From: Bradyrhizobium commune
GTDB taxonomy: Bacteria > Pseudomonadota > Alphaproteobacteria > Rhizobiales > Xanthobacteraceae
DNA: 64,000 bases
NCBI RefSeq assembly: GCF_015624505.1
Contig: NZ_CP061379.1
Span: 930,001-994,000, forward strand
Reading direction: 5' to 3'
The position numbers were made by a program, and so were the translations under genes. Below the pieces are notes generated by a model that did no database searches, had not been told where the DNA came from, and saw only the letters and a program-made list of their open reading frames with translations. Below, in pieces: positions 18,226-28,561 of this stretch; within the stretch, counting starts at the first letter, position 1, and the number at the start of each line of letters is the position of its first letter.

Positions 18226-18735
18226 ATGGTTCTCGGGATGAGCCTGCCCGTCTTCACGCTGGTCCATGTCATCATCAGCCTGATCGGCATCGTCGCCGGC
18301 CTCGTCGTGATGTTCGGCCTGCTCGGCTCGAAGCCGATGCCGGGCCTCACCGCGATCTTCCTGCTGTTCACGATCCTGACCAATGCGACGGGCTTCCTGT
18401 TTCCGTTCAAGGAGCTGCTGCCCTCCTACATCATCGCCGCCATCTCGCTGGTGCTGCTCGCAATCGCCTGCATCGCGCTCTACGGCATGAAGCTCAAAGG
18501 CGTCTGGCGCCCCGTCTATGTCGTGACCGCGATGATCTCGCTCTATTTCAACGTCTTCGTGCTGATCATCCAGTCGTTCCTGAAGGTGCCGGCGCTCGCC
18601 GCGCTCGCACCGGCCGTGCCGCCAGCGCCGCCGTCGGGCCCGGTGTTCGCCGTGGTGCAGGGCCTCGTGCTGGTGTTTTTCGTGATCGTCACGATCGGCG
18701 CCTGGCGCCGCTACAGGCCGATGGCGTTTGCCTGA
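18226..18735 (+). CDS. small integral membrane protein, unknown function
   Basis: 169 aa with four hydrophobic helices (about residues 9-30, 40-60, 68-90, 98-118) and a fifth near 140-160 after an Ala/Pro-rich loop. No catalytic or transporter motif is recognised. AGGAG lies 6-11 bases before the ATG. The downstream haloperoxidase-like hydrolase begins 26 bases after the stop, so the two are probably cotranscribed. Confidence 0.8.
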   Translation: MVLGMSLPVFTLVHVIISLIGIVAGLVVMFGLLGSKPMPGLTAIFLLFTILTNATGFLFPFKELLPSYIIAAISLVLLAIACIALYGMKLKGVWRPVYVVTAMISLYFNVFVLIIQSFLKVPALAALAPAVPPAPPSGPVFAVVQGLVLVFFVIVTIGAWRRYRPMAFA

Positions 18736-18761
18736 ACGTTTCTGACTGAAGGAGTGCCCCA

Positions 18762-19586
18762 ATGCCCACCATCACCACCAAGGACGGCGTCGAGATTTTT
18801 TACAAGGATTGGGGCTCGGGTCAGCCGATCGTGTTCAGCCATGGCTGGCCGCTGTCGGCCGACGACTGGGACGCGCAGATGATTTTCTTCGTCACCCGCG
18901 GCTATCGCGTCATCGCCCATGACCGCCGCGGCCATGGCCGCTCGAGCCAGGTCGCTGATGGTCACGACATGGATCATTATGCCGACGACCTCGCGGCGGT
19001 GACCGCGCATCTCGATCTGAAGAACGCCATCCATGTCGGCCATTCCACCGGCGGCGGCGAGGTCGTGCATTACATCGCGCGCCATGGCGAGAGCCGGGTG
19101 GCGAAGGCCGCGATCCTGTCCGCAGTGCCGCCGCTGATGGTGCAGACCCCGGCCAATCCCGGCGGCCTGCCGAAGAGCGTATTCGACGGCCTGCAGGCTG
19201 CGCTTGCCGCCAGCCGTACGGATTTTTACCGCGATCTCCCTGCCGGCCCGTTCTACGGCTACAACCGCCCCGGCGCAAAACCGTCGGAAGCGGTGATCCA
19301 GAACTGGTGGCGCCAGGGCATGATGGGCGGCGCGAAAGCGCATTACGACGGCATCGTCGCGTTCTCGCAGACCGACTTCACCGAGGATCTGAAGAAGATC
19401 AACGTGCCCGTGCTCGTCATGCATGGCGACGACGACCAGATCGTGCCCTATGCCGATTCCGCGCCGCTGTCGGCCAAGCTTTTGAAGAAGGGCACGTTGA
19501 AGACCTACAAGGGCTTTCCGCACGGCATGCCGACGACGCATGCCGAAACCATCAACGCCGACCTGCTGGCGTTCTTCAAAGAGTAA
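18762..19586 (+). CDS. alpha/beta hydrolase, non-heme chloroperoxidase-like
   Basis: 274 aa. Matches the cofactor-free haloperoxidase/perhydrolase subgroup: [35 protein letters not shown], and nucleophile elbow [10 protein letters not shown] with S95. Acid and base are in [11 protein letters not shown] and [10 protein letters not shown]. The physiological role is more likely esterase or lactonase; halogenation in vitro is a side activity of the group. AAGGAG is 8 bases upstream of the ATG. Its stop is 1 base from the stop of the convergent TetR gene. Confidence 0.92.
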   Translation: MPTITTKDGVEIFYKDWGSGQPIVFSHGWPLSADDWDAQMIFFVTRGYRVIAHDRRGHGRSSQVADGHDMDHYADDLAAVTAHLDLKNAIHVGHSTGGGEVVHYIARHGESRVAKAAILSAVPPLMVQTPANPGGLPKSVFDGLQAALAASRTDFYRDLPAGPFYGYNRPGAKPSEAVIQNWWRQGMMGGAKAHYDGIVAFSQTDFTEDLKKINVPVLVMHGDDDQIVPYADSAPLSAKLLKKGTLKTYKGFPHGMPTTHAETINADLLAFFKE

Positions 19587-19587
19587 C

Positions 19588-20229
19588 TCACTTCAAGATC
19601 GCCCTGATCGCGTCGAACGTCCGCTTCACGAAAGCCTCCGGCTTTTCCCGCGGGCCTTCGCTCATCCAGCTCTCGCCGCCGACGCGCATCGCGCCGGTGG
19701 CGATCATGGCGACGAGGCGCGCCTTGAGCCGCTCCGACTTGCGGCCGGAACGCTGCGCAAGCCCGTCCGCCAGCGCGCGCTCGAGCTTTTCGTATTTGAG
19801 CTGGTCGCGGGCGTGAAGCGCGGGATTGTCGCGCTTGAGCCGCGACATCGCTGCCGCCTCCACCGGGTCGATCCGCTTGACCGCTGTGGCGATCGCATTC
19901 TCCGCCGCCGTCAGCATGGATTCGTCGGCGGGTCTTGCCAGGATCGCGGCGACCAGCGCTGCTGCTGCATCCTCCTGCCAGGCGACGACGACGTCCTCCT
20001 TGGACGCGAAGTAGTGGAAGAAGCTGCGGCGCGACATCTCGGCAGCGCCCGCGATGTCGTCGATGGTCGTGGCCTCGAAGCCGCGCTCCAGGAACAGCGC
20101 GATCGCCGCCCGCTTCAGCCGCTCGCGGGTCTGCTGCTGCTTGCGCTCGCGCAGGCCGGTTGCCGCCGGCGATTTCTCCTCCGCGGGCAAAGGCTTGGCG
20201 CGTTTCCCGGTCTGCTTTGAAGCCTTCAA
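19588..20229 (-). CDS. TetR/AcrR-family regulator
   Basis: 213 aa. The HTH lies at residues ~35-80: TRERLKRAAIALFLERGFEATTIDDIAGAAEMSRRSFFHYFASKEDVV, with the family's HYFxxKE motif. A Lys/Arg-rich N-terminal extension of ~28 residues precedes it. It is divergent from the SDR gene at 20318, and overlapping inverted repeats in the 88-base gap are the likely operator, so it probably represses the SDR gene and itself. Confidence 0.92.
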   Translation of the reverse strand: MKASKQTGKRAKPLPAEEKSPAATGLRERKQQQTRERLKRAAIALFLERGFEATTIDDIAGAAEMSRRSFFHYFASKEDVVVAWQEDAAAALVAAILARPADESMLTAAENAIATAVKRIDPVEAAAMSRLKRDNPALHARDQLKYEKLERALADGLAQRSGRKSERLKARLVAMIATGAMRVGGESWMSEGPREKPEAFVKRTFDAIRAILK

Positions 20230-20239
20230 ATTACTTCAC

Positions 20240-20264
20240 CACTTGCAAATTTGCACCAAGTGCA
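20240..20264. promoter_or_regulatory. candidate TetR operator between 19588-20229 and 20318
   Basis: Three overlapping symmetric elements: TGCAAATTTGCA (20244-20255, perfect), CACTTG-N11-CAAGTG (20240-20245/20257-20262), and TGCAC-CAA-GTGCA (20252-20264). They lie 10-35 bases upstream of the TetR start and 54-78 upstream of the SDR start. Confidence 0.65.
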
Positions 20265-20317
20265 CATTTAGACCCGTCGCGGGCCTTTTCCACCCCTGAC
20301 AGCCCTGGAGTTATGGC

Positions 20318-21256
20318 ATGACCGACTGGACCACGGCAGATATCCCCTCGCTCAGCGGCAAGACTGCCGTCGTCACCGGGGCCACCGGCGGCCTCGGCTA
20401 CGAAACGGCCCTGGCGCTGGCGGGCGCCGGAGCCATCGTCATACTCACCGGGCGCAACGACGCAAAGGGCCTGCGGGCGATCGAGGGCATTTGCCGACGG
20501 TTTCCCAACGCGTTGATCGCCTATGAGCATCTCGACCTCTCGAGCCTGTCGTCGGTCGCGGACTTCGCCGGGCGTTTCGCCGCCGGCAACGAGCAGCTCG
20601 ATCTCCTCATCAACAATGCCGGCGTGATGGCGCTGCCGAAGCGGCAGCAGACGGAGGATGGTTTCGAGATGCAGCTGGGCACCAATTATATCGGCCATTA
20701 TGCCCTCACGGCCCGCCTGTTGCCGCAGCTTCGCCGCGCCAGGGCTGCGCGCGTCGTCAATCTCTCCAGCCTCGCGCACCGCTCCGGCGCGATCAATTTC
20801 GACGATCTCCAGAGCAGGCGGTCCTATCGGCCCTGGCGCGCCTATTGCCAGTCCAAGCTCGCGATGCTGATGTTTTCGCTGGAATTGCAGCGCCGCAGCC
20901 TTGTTTCCGGCTGGGGCCTGATGAGCGTCGGCGCGCATCCCGGCTACGCGCGGACGGATCTCATTCCGAACGGTCCCGGCACCAGCACCTTCTCATGGCG
21001 GGTCGGCCAACTGCTTCAGCCCTTGATCAGCCAGTCCGCCACCGAAGGCGCGCTGCCGACGCTGTACGCCGCGACGTCTCCCGCCGCGGAGCCCGGCGGC
21101 TATTATGGTCCGAACGGGTTCTACGAATTGAAGGGACCGCCAGCGCCGGTGCGGATCATGCCGCAGGCCAAGGATTTCGCCTCGTCAGCGATGCTGTGGG
21201 ATGTCTCGGCTACGCTGACCGGTGTATCCTTCGACGAGATCGCGGCCGCGGCGTGA
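20318..21256 (+). CDS. SDR-family oxidoreductase (retinol-dehydrogenase-like)
   Basis: 312 aa extended-length SDR: AVVTGATGGLGYETALALAGAGA is the cofactor motif, NNAGVMALP the structural motif, and NLSSLAHRSG plus YCQSKLAMLMFSLEL give the catalytic Ser and Tyr-x-x-x-Lys. It resembles the WWOX/retinol-dehydrogenase-like group; the substrate is unknown. It is divergent from the TetR gene and is followed at 27 bases by a NAD(P)-binding protein. Confidence 0.9.
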   Translation: MTDWTTADIPSLSGKTAVVTGATGGLGYETALALAGAGAIVILTGRNDAKGLRAIEGICRRFPNALIAYEHLDLSSLSSVADFAGRFAAGNEQLDLLINNAGVMALPKRQQTEDGFEMQLGTNYIGHYALTARLLPQLRRARAARVVNLSSLAHRSGAINFDDLQSRRSYRPWRAYCQSKLAMLMFSLELQRRSLVSGWGLMSVGAHPGYARTDLIPNGPGTSTFSWRVGQLLQPLISQSATEGALPTLYAATSPAAEPGGYYGPNGFYELKGPPAPVRIMPQAKDFASSAMLWDVSATLTGVSFDEIAAAA

Positions 21257-21282
21257 GCCACGACATCGTTGGGGACGTCACG

Positions 21283-21942
21283 ATGCAAGTCATCATCTTC
21301 GGCGCGACCGGCATGGTCGGGCAGGGTGTGTTGCGCGAGTGCCTGATCGATCCCGGCATCGCGCGCGTGCTGGTGGTCGGACGCAGCCCGACCGGCGTGC
21401 GCAACGCCAAGCTCACCGAGATCATCCATAACGATTTCACCGATTATTCGGCGATCGAGTCTCAGCTGACAGGCTTCGACGCCTGCTTTTTCTGTCTCGG
21501 CGTCTCCTCGATCGGCCTGAGCGAGGAGCGCTACCGCCATCTCACCTACGATATCACGCTCGCGGCCGCGACGACGCTTTCGCGGCTCAATCCGCAGATG
21601 ACCTTCATTTATGTGACCGGCGCCGGCACCGATTCCACCGAGCAGGGCTCGCGAATGTGGGCGCGGGTCAAGGGCAAGACCGAGAACGACCTGCTCAAGC
21701 TGCCGTTCAGGGCGGCCTATATGTTCCGGCCGGGCGCGATCCAGCCGCTGCACGGCGCGCGCTCCAAGACCGCCTGGGTGCAGGCGGTCTATGATTTGAG
21801 CGGGCCGCTGTGGTCCGTGCTGCGCCGGATCTCGCCGCGGCTCGTCACCTCGACCGAGCAGATTGGGCGCGGCATGATCCGGGTCGCCCGCGAGGGCTAT
21901 CCGCGGAAAGTGCTGGAGATGAAGGATATCAATAGCCTCTGA
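21283..21942 (+). CDS. NAD(P)H-binding epimerase-like protein
   Basis: 219 aa: MQVIIFGATGMVGQGVLRECL is a Rossmann GxxGxxG motif; FFCLGVSSIGLSEERYRHLTYDITLAAA and FIYVTGAGTDSTEQG follow the atypical-SDR (NmrA/HTATIP2-like) pattern. MWARVKGKTENDLLKL supplies the Lys. It probably reads or reduces a nucleotide-bound substrate of unknown identity. The ATG at 21283 is preceded by GGGGAC; the longer open frame upstream overlaps the SDR gene and is a shadow. Confidence 0.85.
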   Translation: MQVIIFGATGMVGQGVLRECLIDPGIARVLVVGRSPTGVRNAKLTEIIHNDFTDYSAIESQLTGFDACFFCLGVSSIGLSEERYRHLTYDITLAAATTLSRLNPQMTFIYVTGAGTDSTEQGSRMWARVKGKTENDLLKLPFRAAYMFRPGAIQPLHGARSKTAWVQAVYDLSGPLWSVLRRISPRLVTSTEQIGRGMIRVAREGYPRKVLEMKDINSL

Positions 21943-22023
21943 TTCGCTCTCTGGTTAGCCTTGCGGATATTTTGGCACGTCCGCGCGTTGTGCCGCATCG
22001 GCATCGCAGGAGAACAGCCGGCA

Positions 22024-22500
22024 ATGTCTCCCCAGCTCAAACTGATCGCGCTCGACGCCGACGATCTCGCTGTCATCTCGACTCATGTGCAGGATGCCCG
22101 GGTCCAGACCACCGACATTGTCTGGCGGCAGGGCGAGAAACGCCTGGTGGTCGGCATGAGCCGGCTGGACTGGGAACAGACGCTCGCCGGCGAAGCCGAG
22201 CCGCGCCGGCTGGTGTCGGCCCTTCGTTTCGACCGCGTGCTCGCCTGCAAGTCGCGCAACATCGATCTTGCCGCGTCCGAGGCGGTCCTGGACCTCGTCG
22301 GCATCGAGTTTCACCCCCAGGACGGCCGCGATGAGGAGCCCGGCGGTAGTGCGCTCCTGTTGTTTGCCCAGGGCGGCGCCATCCGCCTCGATGTCGAATG
22401 CCTCGAATGCGAGCTGACCGATCTCGGGGCAGATGAGCTCGGGATGGGGCTGGGGGTCGAGGGGAGGGATGAGCGGTATACCAGCAGCAAGCAGGATTGA
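22024..22500 (+). CDS. DUF2948 family protein
   Basis: 158 aa: LIALDADDLAVISTHVQDARVQTTDIVW is the start of this alphaproteobacterial family, which sits immediately before hisD in many genomes. No catalytic motif is recognised. The ATG at 22024 gives the usual start; the frame runs upstream to 21961 without an RBS. Confidence 0.88.
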   Translation: MSPQLKLIALDADDLAVISTHVQDARVQTTDIVWRQGEKRLVVGMSRLDWEQTLAGEAEPRRLVSALRFDRVLACKSRNIDLAASEAVLDLVGIEFHPQDGRDEEPGGSALLLFAQGGAIRLDVECLECELTDLGADELGMGLGVEGRDERYTSSKQD

Positions 22501-22595
22501 AGCAAGGGTTGACGGCGGGGGGCCGCCGCGCCATTGAGCAGGGGGCCTTGTGACGCCGATCCGCCCCCAAAGACCAGCCAAAAGATCATCGCAAC

Positions 22596-23887
<1,292 letters not shown>

Positions 23888-23891
<4 letters not shown>

Positions 23892-24385
23892 CAAAGCCGC
23901 CCGAACAGGACGACTCGACCAATCGCATCGTCGCGGTCACGCTCGACGAGGACTCGATCGGCCGGTCCGGGCCCGACATCGAGCATGAGCGTGCGATCGC
24001 GATCTACGACCTGATCGAGCAGAATCTGTTCGCGCCCGACGGCGCCGACGGCCAGGGGCCGTTCACGCTGCATATCGGCATCACCGGCAGCCGGCTGATG
24101 TTCGACATCCGCCGCGAGGACGGCACGCCCGTGGTCGCGCATCTGTTGTCGCTGACGCCGTTCCGGCGGATCGTGAAGGACTATTTCATGATCTGCGACA
24201 GCTACTACCAGGCGATCCGCACCGCGACGCCGGACAAGATCGAGGCCATCGACATGGGCCGCCGCGGCATCCATGACGAGGGCTCGCGCACGCTGCAAGA
24301 GCGGCTGAAGGGCAAGGTACGGGTCGATTTCGAGACCTCGCGCCGACTGTTCACGCTCATCACCGTCCTGCACTGGAAGGGCTAG
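23888..24385 (+). CDS. UPF0262 family protein
   Basis: 165 aa starting at the ATG that overlaps the hisD stop. Segments [34 protein letters not shown] and [23 protein letters not shown] are conserved in UPF0262, restricted to Alphaproteobacteria and always next to hisD. Biochemical role unknown. Confidence 0.93.
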
Positions 24386-24432
24386 GGCATGGCCCGGAAA
24401 AGTGTGCAGCGGTTTTCCGGCAAGGCCATGCC
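24386..24432. repeat. 47-bp palindromic repeat (CCGGAAAA...TTTTCCGG type), copy 1
   Basis: GGCATGGCCCGGAAAA pairs with TTTTCCGGCAAGGCCATGCC around GTGTGCAGCGG. A diverged copy lies at 43048-43094. It sits just after the UPF0262 stop. Confidence 0.85.
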
Positions 24433-24457
24433 CTCTATCAAAGAAGGCTAAACGCGG

Positions 24458-24925
24458 ATGGCGGGTCCGCCACGCACACGCGATCCGCAATCGGTGCTGT
24501 TTGCCTGCGCCATGAACAGCGTGCGCTCGCCGATGGCCGAGAGTCTGCTGCGGCACATGTTTCCGCAAGGTCTGTACGTCAAATCTGCCGGTGCCAGGAA
24601 GGGCGAGCTCGACCCCTTCGCCGTCACCGTGATGGCCGAGCTCGGCCAGGATATCTCCACCCACAAGCCGCAGACCTTCGAGGAGCTGGAGGATTGGGAG
24701 GGGCTGAATTTCGACCTCATCATCACGCTCTCGCCGGAGGCGCACCACAAGGCGCTGGAGCTGACCCGGACGCTTGCCGCCGATGTCGAATACTGGCCGA
24801 CCCACGACCCGACCACGATCGAAGGCAGCCGCGACCAGAAGCTCGCCGCCTATCGCGAGGTCTGCGACCAGCTGTTGCTGCGCATCCGCCGCCGGTTCGC
24901 CAAGGTCGGGGCGGCGAGCGGGTAG
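24458..24925 (+). CDS. low-molecular-weight phosphatase / arsenate-reductase-like protein
   Basis: 155 aa. VLFACAMNSVRSPMAE carries the P-loop CX5R(S) (C17 to R23), and YWPTHDPTT carries the general acid Asp of low-Mr protein tyrosine phosphatases. The same fold serves arsenate reductases of the thioredoxin-coupled type, but their extra Cys pair is not seen, so a phosphatase role is more likely. The gene occupies its expected place between UPF0262 and maf. Confidence 0.87.
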   Translation: MAGPPRTRDPQSVLFACAMNSVRSPMAESLLRHMFPQGLYVKSAGARKGELDPFAVTVMAELGQDISTHKPQTFEELEDWEGLNFDLIITLSPEAHHKALELTRTLAADVEYWPTHDPTTIEGSRDQKLAAYREVCDQLLLRIRRRFAKVGAASG

Positions 24926-25083
24926 TCATTTGCTCCGTAACACCGGCGTCACAGAGCGCAGGCACAGGCATGTCCGGGGAGCCTCGAATCGCTTGAGTCG
25001 AGGTTCCCGGGTTGTGAAATCAGCCTCCGTCCGATAGGTTCCGCGCGCAATTCACCCCCTGCTTCGTTCCCCAAAATCAGCTG

Positions 25084-25713
25084 ATGCTCGGCCGCCCCAA
25101 ATTCGTACTTGCCTCCGGTTCGCCGCGACGCCTGTCGCTGCTCAACCAGGCCGGCATCGAGCCGGACGCGCTCCGGCCCGCCGACGTCGACGAGACGCCG
25201 AAGCGGGGCGAGCTGCCGCGCGCCTGCGCCAACCGCCTCGCGAGGGCCAAGGCCGATGCGGCGCTGAAGTCAGTCCAGCTCGACGACGAGCTGCGTGGCG
25301 CCTTCATCCTCTCCGCCGACACGGTGGTGGCGGTCGGCCGCCGCATCCTGCCCAAGGCGAACCTCGTCGACGAGGCCGCGCAGTGCCTGCGGCTCTTGTC
25401 CGGCCGCAATCACCGCGTCTATACCGCGATCACGCTGGTGACGCCGCGCGAGGCCTTCCGCCAGCGCCTGGTCGAGACCCGCGTCCGCTTCAAGCGCCTC
25501 TCGGAGGACGACATCCAGGCCTATATCGGCTCCGGCGAATGGCGCGGCAAAGCCGGCGGCTATGCCGTGCAGGGCATCGCCGGCTCGTTCGTGGTCAAGA
25601 TGGTCGGCTCCTACTCCAACGTCGTCGGCCTGCCGCTCTATGAGACCACGACGTTGCTCGGCGGCGAGGGCTTTCCGATCCGCTTCGGCTGGCTCAACGC
25701 CACGGCGGTCTGA
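25084..25713 (+). CDS. maf: Maf-family nucleoside triphosphate pyrophosphatase
   Basis: 209 aa. [17 protein letters not shown] is the Maf N-terminal signature (Ser-x-Arg binding the triphosphate), [11 protein letters not shown] the catalytic Asp segment, and [20 protein letters not shown] the conserved C-terminal motif. Maf enzymes hydrolyse non-canonical or UTP/dTTP/CTP nucleotides to NMP and PPi. infA, which commonly precedes maf in Rhizobiales, is not in the 158-base gap here. Confidence 0.95.
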   Translation: MLGRPKFVLASGSPRRLSLLNQAGIEPDALRPADVDETPKRGELPRACANRLARAKADAALKSVQLDDELRGAFILSADTVVAVGRRILPKANLVDEAAQCLRLLSGRNHRVYTAITLVTPREAFRQRLVETRVRFKRLSEDDIQAYIGSGEWRGKAGGYAVQGIAGSFVVKMVGSYSNVVGLPLYETTTLLGGEGFPIRFGWLNATAV

Positions 25714-25859
25714 GCGGTCTGACAAAAACCTCGAAAACAACCCCATGCACAGTAGAATGAGCGAGGGCGACCTCGCCGGGCCCGCCTGCGCGGCCGCCCG
25801 AGGAACCCGTTTGCCGACAGGCGCATGAACGCCGCCACCTCGTACACGCCGCACCTCAT

Positions 25860-26042
25860 ATGGACGACCCCGTCAAAAAGCCCGCCAGCCCCCTCAAGAC
25901 CTGCCCGATCTGCGGCAAGCCGCAGGTGGAGGCCACCCGCCCATTCTGCTCGTCGCGCTGCCGTGACGTCGATCTGAACCGCTGGCTGAAAGGCTCCTAC
26001 GTCATCCCCGGCCGCGACGACGAGCTGGATGACGTGGAATAA
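25860..26042 (+). CDS. yacG: YacG, zinc-binding DNA gyrase inhibitor
   Basis: 60 aa. [10 protein letters not shown] and [22 protein letters not shown] give the CxxC...CxxxC zinc site and conserved tail of YacG, which binds GyrB and inhibits gyrase in E. coli. Between maf and tRNA-Phe as in many Alphaproteobacteria. Confidence 0.95.
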   Translation: MDDPVKKPASPLKTCPICGKPQVEATRPFCSSRCRDVDLNRWLKGSYVIPGRDDELDDVE

Positions 26043-26272
26043 TACAATAAAATCAGTATTTTGGTCGCCGTCTTGGCGCCCACGCACCAGCCGCGCCGCC
26101 CCCGCCCGAGCTTGTGCACAGCCGCGCCGCGCCCGGCGAAGCCTCTCCGGCGTCGCCCTGTGGGCTATGCCGGACAAAGCTGGCGAAGCCGGGTGGACAG
26201 GCCGCTCTCGGCCCACTATAAACCGCCCGCTCGATGGGCCTTGAGCTTCTCTTTGGCCCTCGCGTCGAGCAT

Positions 26273-26348
26273 GCCCAGGTAGCTCAGTTGGTAGAGCATG
26301 CGACTGAAAATCGCAGTGTCGGTGGTTCGATTCCGCCCCTGGGCACCA
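26273..26348 (+). tRNA. tRNA-Phe (GAA anticodon)
   Basis: GCCCAGG acceptor pairs with CCTGGGC; D-arm TAGCTCAGTTGGTAGAGCA; anticodon stem TGCGA/TCGCA with loop CTGAAAA (GAA); T-arm GGTTCGATTCC; encoded CCA at 26346-26348. DNA downstream changes character (IS66 relic then an island-like operon), making its 3' end a candidate integration site. Confidence 0.98.
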
Positions 26349-26515
26349 TATTTCCACCATTCGATACAAAACCACGAACAAACGAAGTCCTGACGGCTGC
26401 TGGTGCGGATTTGCAGTCGAGCGATACGCAAGTGGATCGTGCGCATACGACGAAGGCCGCCTGATCGACGCATGCGCGGGAGCACGGCGAGCGCTATGAT
26501 TGCGTTGCGTGCAGG

Positions 26516-26923
26516 TCAGGTGGCCCGCTGACCGGCGGGCTCACTGGCTTGGCGCAGAGGCTTCCATTCCCGCGGCAGCGGTTCGTGCAGACGCGAAGCG
26601 GGAAGATCGGCGATACGGGCGAGGACGTTGGCGAACCAGACCTTGGGATCGACGTCGTTGAGGCGACACGTCGTGATCATGGTCAGCATGATGGCGGCGC
26701 GGTCGGCGCCGCGCAGGCTGCCGGCGAAGGTCCAGTTGCGCCTGCCCAACGCGATGCCGCGCACCTGACCAGCTGGCTCACATGAAGGCCAGCCATGCGA
26801 GCCACGTCGGAAACACTGGCTCCGGGCTCAAGCGAGGCTGCAACAAGCCGTTCCTTCTCATCCTGCGACCCACCGGCGTCGCCGCTCGACCGACGTGATC
26901 ATCTCTGCCCGCGAAATCGTCAT
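26516..26923 (-). mobile_element. IS66-family relic: frameshifted tnpA start fused to tnpC C-terminus
   Basis: Reading leftward from ATG 26923, MTISRAEMITSVERRRRW matches the N-terminus of IS66 TnpA; after a frameshift near the TGA that follows, DEKERLVAASLEPGASVSDVARMAGLHVSQL continues it. At about 26765 the match jumps to the TnpC C-terminal domain (RGIALGRRNWTFAGSLRGADRAAIMLTMITTCRLNDVDP ... WFANVLARIADL), ending at 26516. tnpB and most of tnpC are therefore deleted. No terminal inverted repeats were found. It is inactive. Confidence 0.85.
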
Positions 26924-27068
26924 AGCGCTTCTCCCCTAGGACCTGCAGCGCTCGCGTCCCTCAAACAAGACGGCCTTTGGCGGAGGGATACAGTGGATCG
27001 GCTTGCCGGCCGATCATACGGAGGCTGAAAAGGGCGCCGGCAATGCCGAACGCGATTCAGAACTTGAC

Positions 27069-27117
27069 TTCGGTCGGTCGACCGAATTATTGTTCAATTC
27101 GGTCGTTCGACCGAATT
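27069..27117. promoter_or_regulatory. twin TetR-type operators upstream of the mddA-like gene
   Basis: TTCGGTCG-GT-CGACCGAA (27069-27086) and AATTCGGTCG-TT-CGACCGAATT (27096-27117) share identical 8-bp arms with 2-bp spacers; the second extends to 10-bp arms. Centres are 29 bp apart, close to three helical turns. The nearest ATG is at 27134 and the nearest TetR gene is 27948, in the same operon. Confidence 0.8.
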
Positions 27118-27133
27118 CTGAGCGGAGGTCATT

Positions 27134-27889
27134 ATGGGCGTCATGTCATTGCTCTACGGAATCGTCGTCTACCTGATCTTTCTCGGTACTTTCCTGTACG
27201 CGATCGGCTTCGTCGGCGACGTGGCAGTCCCCAAGACTGTCGATAGCGGAGACCATGGACCGCTCTCGGTCGCCGTCACACTCGATGTGCTGTTGCTTGG
27301 CCTGTTCGCAGTTCAGCACAGCGTCATGGCACGTCCAGCCTTCAAACGGGTCTGGACCAGGCTGGTGTCACGCTCGATCGAGCGGACGACCTACGTGCTG
27401 TTTGCGAGTGGGGTCCTTGTGCTTCTCTACTGGCAGTGGCGGCCGATCCCACAGATCCTATGGCAGGTGGAACATCCTGCTGCTGAGTTGGCGCTACAGG
27501 CAATCTTCTGGGCCGGCTGGGCCCTGGTGCTGCTCAGCACATTCCTGATCAATCACTTTGAGCTCTTTGGGCTGCAGCAAGTTTTTGCGCGCCTGCTTGG
27601 CTTGCCATCACCATTGCCGGTGTTCAAGACGCCCTTTCTGTACAAACGGGTCCGGCATCCGATCTATCTCGGTTTTCTGCTTGCGTTCTGGGCAACCCCC
27701 ACAATGACTCTCGGGCATTTGCTGTTCGCCGCTGCAACGACGGGCTACATCCTGGTTGGCATTTGGCTCGAGGAGCGCGATCTCGTCGCGGTCTTCGGCG
27801 ATCAGTATCGTCAGTATCGGAAGCAGGTCTCCATGTTGATCCCGTTCCCACGCAAGAAGGCGGACCTGCAGGCGCGCATGCGACCCTAG
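27134..27889 (+). CDS. mddA: MddA-like methanethiol S-methyltransferase (isoprenylcysteine methyltransferase fold)
   Basis: 251 aa, five to six membrane helices. RVRHPIYLGFLLAFW and WLEERDLVAVFGDQYRQYRKQVSMLIP are the SAM-binding RHPxYxG and E-E...Y motifs of the ICMT/NnrU-like fold, and the whole sequence resembles MddA, which methylates methanethiol to dimethyl sulfide. Substrate assignment is by resemblance only. GGAGG lies 4-8 bases before the ATG. Twin operators lie 17-65 bases upstream. It is followed by a TetR gene and a hydrolase-glycosyltransferase fusion on the same strand. Confidence 0.8.
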   Translation: MGVMSLLYGIVVYLIFLGTFLYAIGFVGDVAVPKTVDSGDHGPLSVAVTLDVLLLGLFAVQHSVMARPAFKRVWTRLVSRSIERTTYVLFASGVLVLLYWQWRPIPQILWQVEHPAAELALQAIFWAGWALVLLSTFLINHFELFGLQQVFARLLGLPSPLPVFKTPFLYKRVRHPIYLGFLLAFWATPTMTLGHLLFAAATTGYILVGIWLEERDLVAVFGDQYRQYRKQVSMLIPFPRKKADLQARMRP

Positions 27890-27947
27890 CGGATCGCTGC
27901 CCTTCTCGCGAAACCGCTCCGCCGAATCAAGTGAAAGGACCTTCCGG

Positions 27948-28556
27948 ATGGTGCGTGCACTCGCGAAGAAGCCAGGTACCAGCGTGCTGCTCCTCGAAGC
28001 CGCCAAGGTGGTGCTGCGCCGCAATGGCTACGCGGGCCTTTCGACGCGCGATGTCGCCGCGGCGGCCGGTGTGCCTCTCAGTCAGATTCATTATCACTTC
28101 GGGTCCAAGCAGGGCATGATGCTGGCGTTGTTCGAGTACCTTAATGCGCAACTGATCGACCGCCAGACCGCGATGTTTGCCGACACGACGCTCAGTCTGT
28201 CGGAGCGATGGGACCGGGCGTGCGATTATCTCGATGAAGATATTGCGTCGGGATATGTACCCGTTTTGCAGGAATTGATGGCAGCGAGTTGGTCGGATGC
28301 AGGCGTCGCCAAGGTAATCCGAGAGGGCATTTTGTCCTGGTACCGGCTGCTCCGCGACGTGGTTCGGGATTCCGCGGACAAAATCGGCGGCCTCGGCTCA
28401 TTCACACCTGAGGACATCGCGGCCTTGGTCTCCAGCGCGTTCATGGGAGCGGAAAGCCTCTATTTGCTGGGCTTCGAAAAGAGGGGCGCGCCCCTACGCC
28501 AATCCCTGCGTCGTGTTGGCGATCTGATCCGTATCGCCGAAACAAGTGCGAGGTAA
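27948..28556 (+). CDS. TetR-family regulator of the mddA-like operon
   Basis: 202 aa. HTH residues ~13-60: SVLLLEAAKVVLRRNGYAGLSTRDVAAAAGVPLSQIHYHFGSKQGMM, with HYHFGSK ending the recognition helix. It is the middle gene of a three-gene operon and the probable reader of the two TTCGGTCG-N2-CGACCGAA sites, giving autorepression. The effector is unknown. The next gene begins 5 bases after its stop. Confidence 0.92.
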   Translation: MVRALAKKPGTSVLLLEAAKVVLRRNGYAGLSTRDVAAAAGVPLSQIHYHFGSKQGMMLALFEYLNAQLIDRQTAMFADTTLSLSERWDRACDYLDEDIASGYVPVLQELMAASWSDAGVAKVIREGILSWYRLLRDVVRDSADKIGGLGSFTPEDIAALVSSAFMGAESLYLLGFEKRGAPLRQSLRRVGDLIRIAETSAR

Positions 28557-28561
28557 ATGTC

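Noticed and set aside
26273..26348. duplicated tRNA-Phe 3' end marking the far border of an island
   Set aside because: No second copy of the T-arm/acceptor sequence was noticed within the window.
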